Positions 51,821 to 59,857 of a DNA stretch of 63,373 nt are shown piece by piece (position 1 is the stretch's first letter; the number at the start of each line of letters is the position of its first letter). A model generated the notes under the pieces. It was not told the DNA's origin. It did not search any database and saw nothing but the letters and a program-made list of their open reading frames with translations. Made by a program: the position numbers and the translations under genes. The stretch spans positions 1 through 63,373 of the IMG/VR virus record IMGVR_UViG_3300028854_000008. The stretch is one strand, 5' to 3'. This DNA is from a virus.

Positions 51821-52098
51821 TGGACGAATTTTACAATTCGCTGAAACAGTTTGTTGATGGCTGGTGTCAGAACGAAAACAATAAACGGCGAATCAGTGAC
51901 AATATTAGTCGTTCCAATTATGAAATTTTTTGGCTGAAAAATGAAATTAGCAAATTGGAATTGAATCTTTCTAAAAAACCATCTACCATTCGCCAGATCA
52001 ATCAATACGAGCATCAAATTTTGGAGTTGAAAGTTAAGCTGGCGTTTGATCCTTGGTATGGTGCAAAGATTCAAGAGATGGAGAATGAAAATGACTGA
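51820..52098 (+). CDS. Small coiled-coil-like protein
   Basis: 92 residues, helical and charged (IFWLKNEISKLELNLSKK, INQYEHQILELKVKL). Unknown. It is followed by a 20-codon ORF at 52091. Confidence 0.58.
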   Translation: MDEFYNSLKQFVDGWCQNENNKRRISDNISRSNYEIFWLKNEISKLELNLSKKPSTIRQINQYEHQILELKVKLAFDPWYGAKIQEMENEND

Positions 52099-52163
52099 CA
52101 AAATGTTGAAAATTCTTTTGAAAAAACTCACGCCATTTTCTGACACTAAATAATGGTATTGTT

Positions 52164-52358
52164 TTGCCAATAGAAATGGATTGGCTTATTAAGAATGGAG
52201 CAAAGAATCCTTATCCAAATCAAGATAACAATTTTGGTTATTGGATTAAAGGTGTAAAGACTGGTGAAGGCAGAAGTAGCTGTTTTTATTTTATTCCGTC
52301 TGGAGAAATTTTGAAACTTCTAATCAAGTGGCATCCGAACGAACCATCATTGCTTTAA
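52164..52358 (+). CDS. Small hypothetical protein
   Basis: 64 residues if the TTG at 52164 is used, 60 from ATG 52176. Sequence YWIKGVKTGEGRSSCFYFIP. No SD decides between them. Not recognised. Confidence 0.45.
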   Translation: MPIEMDWLIKNGAKNPYPNQDNNFGYWIKGVKTGEGRSSCFYFIPSGEILKLLIKWHPNEPSLL

Positions 52359-52372
52359 GAAAGAGAGAAAAT

Positions 52373-52756
52373 ATGTCAAATAAGATTTTTACCGCAGAGA
52401 TGTTCACAGCGACGAAATGGGACACAGCACAGGATAAAGCTGATTTTGCTAACAAGTTTGTTAGTTTTGTTGAGTCAGGGTTCAAGGAAACACTCTTCAC
52501 GAAGAAATTTTATACTCGTCTTTCAAATTGTTTTGGACACATCGCGTCCTATAACAAGCTTGGATTTTATGATAAATGGTTTTCAGATTTTGATTCGCAA
52601 GTGCGATTTTTAAATAACGCATTGACTCATCCAAGCTTTGGTGATGCGTCATACACTTATTCAGATGTTGAAAGAGCATTGAAGATGATAATTACCAATC
52701 GCCAGATGATTTCAGGAATTACCACCAGAATGATTATGGAAAAATTGATGCGATAA
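52373..52756 (+). CDS. Hypothetical protein
   Basis: 127 residues from ATG 52373, SD GAGAGAA. Helical (KADFANKFVSFVESGFKE, VERALKMIITNRQMIS). Overlaps the next gene by 1 nt. Function unknown. Confidence 0.62.
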   Translation: MSNKIFTAEMFTATKWDTAQDKADFANKFVSFVESGFKETLFTKKFYTRLSNCFGHIASYNKLGFYDKWFSDFDSQVRFLNNALTHPSFGDASYTYSDVERALKMIITNRQMISGITTRMIMEKLMR

Positions 52757-52971
52757 TGCGCGATAAAAATTGCAAAATATTAAAAGCAAATGACTATATT
52801 TTAATACATTTTTCATCCCAAGATGTATTGGCTCAAGTTATTGAGCCACAATCTAACAAGTTTAATCAAGCATGGTGCAGAATTCATAATGGCAATCAAA
52901 CAATTATTGCTTTGAGTGCGTGTAGTTTAATTACAGAAAACGATGCACTAATTTGGAAGCTGGCGCAATGA
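52756..52971 (+). CDS. SH3-like family member
   Basis: 71 residues with the family frame MRDKNCKILKANDYILIHF ... ENDALIWKLAQ. First of five consecutive copies. It overlaps the next by 4 nt. Confidence 0.66.
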   Translation: MRDKNCKILKANDYILIHFSSQDVLAQVIEPQSNKFNQAWCRIHNGNQTIIALSACSLITENDALIWKLAQ

Positions 52972-53192
52972 CAGATAAAAATGGAACAAAGTTAAAAAAT
53001 GGAGATTGGGTTAAAACATCACGTTGGCAAGAAGGTTGCTATGTTACAATAATGGGAAAAATTATAAAAATTATATACTTTGACAATCTTGCTATTATAC
53101 AAGACGATAAAGGTTTTATGATTCGTAGAGTCAGTAATGAAATTGAATTGGCCACAATGGACGAAATGTTAATCTATAAGTTGGAGAGATAA
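52968..53192 (+). CDS. SH3-like family member
   Basis: 74 residues from ATG 52968: MTDKNGTKLKNGDWVKTSRW ... MDEMLIYKLER. Closest to the family consensus. The next gene starts on the base after its stop. Confidence 0.66.
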   Translation: MTDKNGTKLKNGDWVKTSRWQEGCYVTIMGKIIKIIYFDNLAIIQDDKGFMIRRVSNEIELATMDEMLIYKLER

Positions 53193-53423
53193 ATGTTAGA
53201 TCGCTGCGGAAAAGAATTAAAAGTTGGAGATTGTATACGATTTTCTCCTAATCCTGCACACGATACTTTTGATGAAATTTCTTTTATATATAAAATATAT
53301 ACGCAGCGTTCAATGAAAGACGCGGCTATATTTAAATATAAAGATGTATTATATGCCAGAAATTCATGCGAAATAGAAAAAATTACCAATGAGGAGGCAT
53401 TAATTTGGAAATTAGAAAGATAG
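53193..53423 (+). CDS. SH3-like family member
   Basis: 76 residues: MLDRCGKELKVGDCIRFSPN ... NEEALIWKLER. Its last codons contain the GGAGG that acts as SD for the next copy. Confidence 0.66.
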   Translation: MLDRCGKELKVGDCIRFSPNPAHDTFDEISFIYKIYTQRSMKDAAIFKYKDVLYARNSCEIEKITNEEALIWKLER

Positions 53424-53638
53424 ATTGCTATAAAAAGCCAATAAGAATTGGAGATTATGTTTTATATTTTGGATTTAACGCAGTGGGAATAGTTATAGAT
53501 TCAATTTCTTGCTACAACGATGAATCGTGTGTTTCATTCTTTGGAGAAAATTACAACAACAAACTTTATTGGTTGGCATCATCGCAATTAAAAATAATTA
53601 CCAAAAATGAAGCTTTAATTTGTATATTGGAAAATTAA
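53405..53638 (+). CDS. SH3-like family member, TTG start
   Basis: 77 residues from TTG 53405, 7 nt after GAGGAGG, overlapping the previous copy by 19 nt. Frame: KPIRIGDYVLYFGFNA ... KNEALICILEN. The most diverged of the five. Confidence 0.62.
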   Translation: MEIRKIDCYKKPIRIGDYVLYFGFNAVGIVIDSISCYNDESCVSFFGENYNNKLYWLASSQLKIITKNEALICILEN

Positions 53639-53647
53639 GAAAATTAT

Positions 53648-53878
53648 ATGACAGACAAAAACGGAAAAGAATTAAAAGTTGGAGATTATGCTTGGTTTTC
53701 AATAGAAAAAATTGAAACCAAATATGATAAAATTTTAATTAAACTTACCAAAGACAACTCAACTAATTATGACTGTTTATATAGTCTTGGCGAAACTCTA
53801 AGAAAAGGTGTAGCACGACCAGAATATTGCACGTTGGCAACATTAGACGAAGTGCTGATTTATAAGTTGGAAAGATAA
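53648..53878 (+). CDS. SH3-like family member
   Basis: 76 residues: MTDKNGKELKVGDYAWFSIE ... LDEVLIYKLER. Stop overlaps the ATG of a frameshifted sixth copy. Confidence 0.66.
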   Translation: MTDKNGKELKVGDYAWFSIEKIETKYDKILIKLTKDNSTNYDCLYSLGETLRKGVARPEYCTLATLDEVLIYKLER

Positions 53879-54080
53879 TGAAAGACAAAAACGGAAAAGA
53901 ATTAAAAGTAGGTGATTGGATTATTTTTCTGGAGGAATAGAACAGATCAGAGGTTTCTCTAGTATTGATTACAACTTAATAGCAATAATTAATATTGGGA
54001 TATATACTACATGGAGATTTGGAGAGGAAATTTGGCTTGCTGAGAATGATGAAATATTAATACACAAATTGGAGGCATGA
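53878..54080 (+). pseudogene. Frameshifted SH3-like family copy
   Basis: Starts MKDKNGKELKVGDWIIF in one frame and ends ENDEILIHKLEA in another. One T added to the T5 run near 53923-53927 joins them into a full 66-codon family member. Either a real mutation or a sequencing error. Confidence 0.55.
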
Positions 54081-54142
54081 TGAAATATAGAACTGATGAG
54101 CGTATTAAATAATGATGATTATGGTTGGCACTTATTTTTCAC

Positions 54143-54171
54143 TTGACTTTACTCTTAAAGTTTGATATCAT
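54143..54171 (+). promoter_or_regulatory. Early sigma70-type promoter, leaderless
   Basis: TTGACT at 54143-54148, 17 nt, TATCAT at 54166-54171; ATG 54178 follows after 6 nt. Confidence 0.7.
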
Positions 54172-54177
54172 TTTTAT

Positions 54178-54966
54178 ATGAAGAAATTATTTCAAACATT
54201 ATATGGGTCATCTTTGTATGGAACAGCCACAGCTAATTCTGACATAGACATCAAGGTTATTATTCTTCCTTCTTTAGATGATTTATTGCTAGGAATTTCT
54301 CCCAAGAATAAAGTCAAAAACAATAATAAAAAGTTTGGAGAAAAAAACACTGCTGAAAACATTGATATTGAGGAAATTCCATTACATATGTTTGCTAAAG
54401 ATTTTATGGAAGGACAATCTTATGCAATTGAGTTAGCTTTCGCAGTTGAATGTGTTGATGCTGAACAAGCAATTTACGATGGAAGATTTCCAAAATTTGT
54501 TTCAGAATTAAGAAGTAAATTTTTGACTTCAAATATTTTTGCTATTTGTGGTTATAGTTTGCATCAGGCGAATCTATATTCTGATAAAGGCGATAGATTG
54601 TGCGCTGCTTTTGAAGCTGAAAAATTGTATTCTGAATTTCCACTATTGGATAAAATTTCAGATCATTCTGAAAACTTCAATAAAGAGGCAAATATTGTTC
54701 AGAATAAATTTCCTAAATATTTTCAAGTGACTGAATATGCAGTTGACGCAACCAAAACTGTAATGCGCCCATGCGTTAAACTTCTTGAAAAGACTCTTCC
54801 ATATTCAAATACTTTTGAAACAAACCTTGCAACTATCAAAAAGCAGATTGGAAAGTTTGGTACAAGAGCCAAAGCCGCTTCTCTATCTGGCGCAGACTGG
54901 AAGGCAATTTCTCATAGTTTGAGAATTGTAAATGAAGGAATTGAGTTGCTTTCTGGAAAAAATTGA
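54178..54966 (+). CDS. Nucleotidyltransferase (pol-beta superfamily), N-terminal part
   Basis: 262 residues. The hG[GS]-type signature is Y9-G-S-S-L-Y-G with S21-D22-I-D24, the metal-binding Asp pair of minimal nucleotidyltransferases. The frame ends with GGA AAA AAT TGA, and the rest of the family-like sequence continues in the -1 frame (54963-55187), so the full protein is probably about 335 residues. Phage members of this family are widespread; substrates are not known. Confidence 0.75.
   Translation: MKKLFQTLYGSSLYGTATANSDIDIKVIILPSLDDLLLGISPKNKVKNNNKKFGEKNTAENIDIEEIPLHMFAKDFMEGQSYAIELAFAVECVDAEQAIYDGRFPKFVSELRSKFLTSNIFAICGYSLHQANLYSDKGDRLCAAFEAEKLYSEFPLLDKISDHSENFNKEANIVQNKFPKYFQVTEYAVDATKTVMRPCVKLLEKTLPYSNTFETNLATIKKQIGKFGTRAKAASLSGADWKAISHSLRIVNEGIELLSGKN
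54955..54966 (+). promoter_or_regulatory. Candidate -1 ribosomal frameshift site
   Basis: A AAA AAT (54957-54963) is an X-XXY-YYZ slippery heptamer in the right phase and is followed at once by TGA. A -1 slip joins the two parts of the nucleotidyltransferase. Confidence 0.4.
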
Positions 54967-55187
54967 TATATCCATATCCTAAAGAATATTGTGAATATCT
55001 GCTTAGTATTAAGCGCGGAGAACATTCAATTGAAGAAATTTCTGCCTTAATTAGTGATGGAGTTGATAAATTGAAAACTTTGTCTTTGAGTTCTAAATTG
55101 CCTGAATGCAATGCAGAACTTACAGAAAAATTCAATATTTGGTTTTTGGAATGGTTGAAGAAATTTTACAGTTTGAAGGATTGTTGA
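54963..55187 (+). CDS. Nucleotidyltransferase C-terminal part in the -1 frame
   Basis: 74 residues (IYPYPKEYCEYLLSIKRGEH, then LPECNAELTEKFNIWFLEWL) reading like the end of phage nucleotidyltransferases (I-P-x-LLxIKxGE). Without its own SD; probably made only as a fusion, or stranded by a one-base deletion in an A run. Confidence 0.6.
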   Translation: MIYPYPKEYCEYLLSIKRGEHSIEEISALISDGVDKLKTLSLSSKLPECNAELTEKFNIWFLEWLKKFYSLKDC

Positions 55188-55212
55188 CATTTCTTCTAGA
55201 TTGTGGTATACT
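55184..55212 (+). promoter_or_regulatory. Early sigma70-type promoter of the NAD salvage unit
   Basis: TTGACA at 55184-55189, 17 nt, TATACT at 55207-55212; leader to ATG 55230 holds a 6-codon ORF starting at 55217. Confidence 0.78.
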
Positions 55213-55229
55213 AATTATGAAAGGATTAT

Positions 55230-55382
55230 ATGACTAGTGCAACAGATTTCTATTTCAAGATTGACAAAGGCACTTTTTATTTTCCAATTATAAGCGAAGA
55301 AATTTCTTTTGATTTGGAAGATATAATGGCTTTCGCAGAAGCATATGCAAAATATGTAATTGAAGAGAAAGAAGGAAAATAA
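55230..55382 (+). CDS. Small acidic protein ahead of the NMNAT gene
   Basis: 50 residues, SD AAAGGA. Acidic, with FDLEDIMAFAEAYAKYVIEE. Its stop overlaps the ATG of the NMN adenylyltransferase gene, so the two are coupled. Function unknown. Confidence 0.6.
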   Translation: MTSATDFYFKIDKGTFYFPIISEEISFDLEDIMAFAEAYAKYVIEEKEGK

Positions 55383-56368
55383 TGACTCCTGATTATGGAA
55401 TAATTTGCGGCAGATTTCAGATACCAGAGTTGCATGATGGCCACAGAGCATTGCTCAATGCTGTTGGGCAGTTGCATCCTAGAGTAATTGTATTCATTGG
55501 ATGTGTTCCTGCTGGTGTGGCACCGACAAAAAATGATCCTCTTGATTTTGATACCCGCCGACGGATGGTTCAACAGTTGTATCCAAGTTATGAAGTGTAT
55601 CCAATTCATAATCGCAAGAGTGATGAACTATGGAGCGCAGATTTGGATCGACTAATTACTGAAAGAGTTCCATATGGAAAAGCAACATTGTATGGAAGTC
55701 GAGACAGTTTTGCTAAGAGTTACACTGGAAAGCGTAAAGTTGTTGAATTGACACTGGCTGTTTCCAGAAATATTTCTGGAACTGATTTGAGAAATGAAAT
55801 TGCGAATGTGGTGCAGGACAGTCCAGCATTCCGAGCAGGAATTATTTATGGACAGTTGAACACGTTTGATCGCGTTATACCCACAGTTGATATTGCGATT
55901 ATTCATCGAGGACTTCCAAAAATTGATGGAGTATCCAAAAATGATAACGGCGATACATACGTTGTAAATCCAACATGCGGGATTGAACTTCTGTTGGCAA
56001 AACGAGCAGATGAAGCTGGCTGGAGATTTCCTGGTGGTCACGCTATGGGGAAAAATCGCCCGCAGAATCAGAGCTATGAACACGATGCAAATATGGAAAG
56101 TTACGAGGAAACAGCAAGCTATCCTGAAAATTTGAAGTATATTGGAAGCACCCAGATTGATGATTGGCGTTATAAGGACACCCCTGAATCTATTAAAACT
56201 GTTTTCTTTCTTGGCGAAGTTATGACATTGGCAAGTGTTGGAGGAGATGATATTGCTACAACACGATTCTTCCCAATTGAAAAAGTAAGTGAAGAAATGT
56301 TTGAGCCAGAACATAAAATATTATTCAATATGTTAATGAATTATTTAAAGAAGGAAAAGTATTTATAG
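55382..56368 (+). CDS. NMN adenylyltransferase fused to a Nudix domain (NadM-Nudix type)
   Basis: 328 residues. Nucleotidyltransferase part: GRFQIPELHDGH at 10-21, the usual GRFxPxHxGH, and ISGTDLR near 131-137, the ISxTxxR loop. The second part (about 155-315) is Nudix-like, but its box is degenerate: GGHAMGK, then ANMESYEETASY instead of the usual REUxEE pattern. NMNAT makes NAD+ from NMN and ATP. The Nudix half may cleave ADP-ribose-type compounds in bifunctional relatives, but the altered box leaves that open. NAMPT follows in the same region. Confidence 0.85.
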   Translation: MTPDYGIICGRFQIPELHDGHRALLNAVGQLHPRVIVFIGCVPAGVAPTKNDPLDFDTRRRMVQQLYPSYEVYPIHNRKSDELWSADLDRLITERVPYGKATLYGSRDSFAKSYTGKRKVVELTLAVSRNISGTDLRNEIANVVQDSPAFRAGIIYGQLNTFDRVIPTVDIAIIHRGLPKIDGVSKNDNGDTYVVNPTCGIELLLAKRADEAGWRFPGGHAMGKNRPQNQSYEHDANMESYEETASYPENLKYIGSTQIDDWRYKDTPESIKTVFFLGEVMTLASVGGDDIATTRFFPIEKVSEEMFEPEHKILFNMLMNYLKKEKYL

Positions 56369-56403
56369 TGCAGCAGTAAGTGAAATTATTGAAAGTCTAG
56401 AAG

Positions 56404-56589
56404 ATGAAAGAAATCTCTGATAAAGAAAAGAAAATTTATTTAAAATTCTGTGATTGGGATATTGGACCAAAAAATTATTATTCTGGCCCTGCATATTATA
56501 TTCATCCTGATACAACCAAATTTATGTTTATTGATAATGCTTTCAATTATCAAATGCAATTGGATGGGCACGATGAAATATCCAAGTAA
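56404..56589 (+). CDS. Small paralogue of the KIYLKFC pair, copy 1
   Basis: 61 residues (KEKKIYLKFCDWDIGPKNYY). Shares the KIYLKFC(G/D)W core with the next gene, which overlaps it by 17 nt. Function unknown. Confidence 0.55.
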   Translation: MKEISDKEKKIYLKFCDWDIGPKNYYSGPAYYIHPDTTKFMFIDNAFNYQMQLDGHDEISK

Positions 56590-56776
56590 AGAAGAAATGA
56601 AAATTTACTTAAAATTTTGTGGATGGTGGGAATTAAATAATGATGAGTGGTTTCCTATTCCTTTATTGTTTCCGCCAAATCCAGAGCCAAGCGAAGCTAC
56701 TGGATTTTACACAATTTTAGAAGCATTTAAATGGCAAATGAAAAAAGATGGGCAACTTGACAATTTAGACCAATAA
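56573..56776 (+). CDS. Small paralogue of the KIYLKFC pair, copy 2
   Basis: 67 residues from ATG 56573 (EEMKIYLKFCGWWELNNDEW). A diverged tandem duplicate of copy 1; the NAMPT promoter lies in its last codons. Function unknown. Confidence 0.55.
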   Translation: MKYPSKEEMKIYLKFCGWWELNNDEWFPIPLLFPPNPEPSEATGFYTILEAFKWQMKKDGQLDNLDQ

Positions 56777-56785
56777 TGATATACT
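56757..56785 (+). promoter_or_regulatory. Early sigma70-type promoter of NAMPT
   Basis: TTGACA at 56757-56762, 17 nt, TATACT at 56780-56785; SD GGAGA before ATG 56812. Confidence 0.8.
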
Positions 56786-56811
56786 AAGAACATAGAAAAA
56801 GGAGATTCAAA

Positions 56812-58230
56812 ATGCCGAGGCCGCTCGTAATTAACCCACTTTTAGACGATGATAGTTATAAAAAAACTCACCCAAAAATGCTTCCAGATAATTTAACTGA
56901 GGCAATGAATTATTATTGTAATCGCGGAGGAATTTATAGCGAAGCTGTGTTTTTTGGTCTTCAGTATCAGTTAATCTCTGAATTTGAAGGGAAGTTTTTC
57001 ACTCAGGAAAATCTTGATGAAGCATATGCAGATAGCCAGATTCATTTTTATGATGGATTTCCTTATCCTAAAGAACAGTGGCAGTATATATTAGACAAAT
57101 ATGATGGAAGATTGCCTATTGAAATTAAAGCCATCAAAGAAGGACAGCCATTTAATATCTCCAATGATGGAGTAAATACTGTTGTATTTACAGTAGAAAG
57201 TACTGATGAAAAATGTGCATGGCTCCCAGGATGGTGCGAAACTCGTTTAATGCGTAATTGGTATGGTAGTATTGTTGCTACTCAGAGTCGAGAAGTTAAA
57301 AAATTGGCCAAGGAATATTTGACATTAACGGCTGATTCTTATAATTCTCTTCCATTTATGTTGCATGATTTTGGAGGTAGAGCAGTATCTTGTACTCATC
57401 AGGCTGCACTCGGAGGCGCGGCTCATCTTATTAATTTTAAAGGAACTGATACTGGAATTGCTATGAGTCTTTTGCATCAGTATTATGATGCACCACGAGT
57501 TTCTGCTTATAGCGTTCCTGCTTCTGAACATTTTGTTATGACTATGGAAGGACCAGAAGGAGAAAGAAGTGTAACTGGAAGAATTCTTGGAGTATATAAA
57601 GATGCTCCAATCGTAAGTATTGTTATTGATAGTTATGATGATGAATATTTTGTTCGTGAAATTCTTGGTGGGACATTTCGTGACCAGATTTTACATGGAA
57701 AGAGCAAAATTGTTGCAAGACCTGATTCTGGCGATCCAGAAATTAAAGTTCCAATTCTTTTGAATATCCTTGGTGATAGATTTGGTTATACCATCAATAA
57801 CAAAGGATTCAAAGTTTTGAGCCCTTGTGTTGGCATTCTTTGGGGAGATGGAATGGATATTTTTAGTATTCGCAAATTATATGAAGCTTTGCGTCTTGCT
57901 GGGTGGAGTGTTGAAAATACTGTAGTTGGAATGGGTGGCGGTTTATTACAGAAAATTAATCGAGATACGAGTCGAGCCGCGATGAAATTTTGTAATATTG
58001 TTTTAAATGGAGTAGATACACCAGTGTATAAAAAACCAAAAGATGATCCATTCAAAGCCAGCTTTGCTGGAAGGCCAGCATTGGTTTATAGTGAAGCAAC
58101 TGGTTTATATAGAACGGTTAAAGATAATGGAAATGGAGTATATGGAAATTGTCTTGAATTGGTTTTTAGAAACGGAAAAGTTCTTCGTCATCAGACATTG
58201 GAAGAAATTCGTCAGTTGGCTGATGTATAA
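56812..58230 (+). CDS. Nicotinamide phosphoribosyltransferase (NAMPT)
   Basis: 472 residues, full length for the family. MPRPLVINPLLDDDSYKKTH opens with the substrate-tunnel DSYK motif. The active-site His is H240 in SVPASEHF (human H247), the phosphate loop is R303-PDSGDP, and GMGGGLLQKINRDT holds the ribose-binding end. NAMPT joins nicotinamide and PRPP to NMN. With NMNAT upstream it forms the two-step NARP2-type route that restores NAD+ when host NADases act. Early promoter, strong SD. Confidence 0.92.
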   Translation: MPRPLVINPLLDDDSYKKTHPKMLPDNLTEAMNYYCNRGGIYSEAVFFGLQYQLISEFEGKFFTQENLDEAYADSQIHFYDGFPYPKEQWQYILDKYDGRLPIEIKAIKEGQPFNISNDGVNTVVFTVESTDEKCAWLPGWCETRLMRNWYGSIVATQSREVKKLAKEYLTLTADSYNSLPFMLHDFGGRAVSCTHQAALGGAAHLINFKGTDTGIAMSLLHQYYDAPRVSAYSVPASEHFVMTMEGPEGERSVTGRILGVYKDAPIVSIVIDSYDDEYFVREILGGTFRDQILHGKSKIVARPDSGDPEIKVPILLNILGDRFGYTINNKGFKVLSPCVGILWGDGMDIFSIRKLYEALRLAGWSVENTVVGMGGGLLQKINRDTSRAAMKFCNIVLNGVDTPVYKKPKDDPFKASFAGRPALVYSEATGLYRTVKDNGNGVYGNCLELVFRNGKVLRHQTLEEIRQLADV

Positions 58231-58305
58231 TTGCCAGAATAAAGTGGTAACGCTATTGGTGTTAAGATTGACAGCGGATTCTTAGGAAACTTGGAGGAAA
58301 AATAA

Positions 58306-58485
58306 ATGCACCCTTATGACCAGCTAGTAAAGGATATGCTTGCTTGGGTGCATGAGCAAAGCACACCTAAATGTTCGTGGTGCGAAAGACAATTCGCTGT
58401 TAGTCAAGGTTTTTGCTCTCAGAACTGCTGCAACGAACAAAGAGAATACGAACGTAAGCACGGTATTGCAGCCGATACTCTGTAA
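58306..58485 (+). CDS. Small zinc-binding protein
   Basis: 59 residues with SD TTGGAGG. Cys pattern CSWC near 23-26 and CSQNCC near 37-42, a likely zinc site. Too short for standard ORF cut-offs but has a strong start signal. Function unknown. Confidence 0.55.
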   Translation: MHPYDQLVKDMLAWVHEQSTPKCSWCERQFAVSQGFCSQNCCNEQREYERKHGIAADTL

Positions 58486-58520
58486 GGTATCACTGAATGT
58501 ATTAAAATAATTTTGGCTAG

Positions 58521-58568
58521 GCCAGTCTTCAGAGATTGGCTCTCTGATCGCAGTTGCTGACGGCAGAG
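58521..58568. other. Paired hairpins in a gene-free stretch
   Basis: GCCAGTCT (58521-58528) pairs with AGATTGGC (58533-58540) around TCAG; CTCTG (58542-58546) pairs with CAGAG (58564-58568). It may be the end of the previous transcript or a small structured RNA. Confidence 0.4.
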
Positions 58569-58682
58569 TGACATAATATAGAGGGGTTCATACATAAAAT
58601 CCTTGCAACAGGAAAAGATATGGATGAGTATATAAAGATGGTTAAACTCCATCCCTAGCCACCAAATTTATAAAGGAAAAAT

Positions 58683-58880
58683 ATGAAATTTATACCAAAC
58701 TATTCAAAGGCCCCAGACATTGGCGAAGAAAAGATTAAGAGAAAATTTATAATTTTTCCTCGCCAATGCCCAATGACTGGGACATATTATTTTCTGCAAA
58801 CTTGCACATTTCACTATAAATATGGCTCATTTTGTAGCGATACCAATGATTATTGGTATCTAGTAAAAATTACTGATTAA
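58683..58880 (+). CDS. Small paralogue of the CPMTG/CPMSG pair, copy 1
   Basis: 65 residues, AAAGGAA SD. Shares FPRQCPMTGTYYFLQTCTFH with the gene at 59326 (FPITCPMSGTTYWLEWVNV). Function unknown. Confidence 0.6.
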   Translation: MKFIPNYSKAPDIGEEKIKRKFIIFPRQCPMTGTYYFLQTCTFHYKYGSFCSDTNDYWYLVKITD

Positions 58881-58893
58881 GAAAGGCAAAATT

Positions 58894-59112
58894 ATGATGT
58901 GTAATTCATGTGGAAGCATAAGAATATTGGAAGTATCTGGAAAAGTTTCAGATGCGTGTTTTATTACTTTTGCAAATGAGGAGCATGATGGATATGTTCC
59001 TTATAATTTAAGAATTGGAGGCGGGGATTATTTAGAATTTAATCTCTGTATGGAGTGTGGGAAAGTGCAAGGAAAATTTCCAGTTGCTGAAGTGAATCTT
59101 GAAGGAAGATAA
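58894..59112 (+). CDS. Small zinc-ribbon protein
   Basis: 72 residues (start ATG 58894 or 58897). Two Cys pairs: CNSC near 3-6 and CMEC near 52-55, the layout of a zinc ribbon; the middle is beta-rich. Function unknown. Confidence 0.62.
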   Translation: MMCNSCGSIRILEVSGKVSDACFITFANEEHDGYVPYNLRIGGGDYLEFNLCMECGKVQGKFPVAEVNLEGR

Positions 59113-59122
59113 GAAATTAACT

Positions 59123-59329
59123 ATGATTTCGCTGAGCCCTCAATTGTGGCTGCCGTTTTATAGAAGAAATAAAGATGGAACTATTGTATTTAATGGTTCT
59201 ATTGGTTGTTTAACAGATGATTGTAAATACTGGAATGATAAAAGTTGTAATCCAGGAGTTAAAGACAATAATCCAGATTTATGTAAATTGCCACAAGATC
59301 CTTGGTGGCCAGATTGGAGTAAATTATGA
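59123..59329 (+). CDS. Small Cys/Trp-rich protein
   Basis: 68 residues from ATG 59123; a TTG at 59099 is an alternative. Four Cys (CLTDDCKYWNDKSC, then LCKL) and a PWWPDW end. Overlaps the next gene by 4 nt. Function unknown. Confidence 0.55.
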   Translation: MISLSPQLWLPFYRRNKDGTIVFNGSIGCLTDDCKYWNDKSCNPGVKDNNPDLCKLPQDPWWPDWSKL

Positions 59330-59541
59330 GATGGAAAGCACAAAAGAATATAAAAATTGGAACAGTTAGAATATTTCATCATTTTGCACTTTTTCCTATA
59401 ACTTGCCCAATGAGTGGCACTACTTATTGGTTGGAATGGGTTAATGTTTCTCAACAAATGGATTGCCCTCTTAAATGGGATTCTATAGGATTTAAGAATG
59501 ATAATAGCAAAAAATATTGGAAAGTAGTTAAAATAAATTAG
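59326..59541 (+). CDS. Small paralogue of the CPMTG/CPMSG pair, copy 2
   Basis: 71 residues starting MRWKAQKNIKIGTVRIFHHF. Diverged duplicate of the gene at 58683, separated by two unrelated small genes. Function unknown. Confidence 0.6.
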   Translation: MRWKAQKNIKIGTVRIFHHFALFPITCPMSGTTYWLEWVNVSQQMDCPLKWDSIGFKNDNSKKYWKVVKIN

Positions 59542-59548
59542 GAGAATT

Positions 59549-59791
59549 ATGAATTATTGGATAATTATTATTCCAACAGTTGAAACATTTGTTTTCTATG
59601 GATGGGAAAGAGAAGCATTTTTTGAAACTGAGAATAAATCAAAATGGTATAATGTTAAAGGAAAATATAAACTTGCAGATAAAAAAGATCCCAAAGATTT
59701 TGAAATGGTTCAATTGGAAATCATAGGATCGCAGCAAGATAGAAAAGCGCAATCTGATATTCCTTATATGCCAAGAGAGGGATGGTTTTAA
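59549..59791 (+). CDS. Small hypothetical protein
   Basis: 80 residues, SD AGGAG. A DNA/RNA-binding look cannot be shown. Contains YGWEREAFFETENKSKWYN. Unknown. Confidence 0.58.
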   Translation: MNYWIIIIPTVETFVFYGWEREAFFETENKSKWYNVKGKYKLADKKDPKDFEMVQLEIIGSQQDRKAQSDIPYMPREGWF

Positions 59792-59857
59792 ATGATTAAG
59801 TGGGAGATAAATATTTTAAAATAATTTTGCATTTATTAAAAATTTACAAATTCTCAG

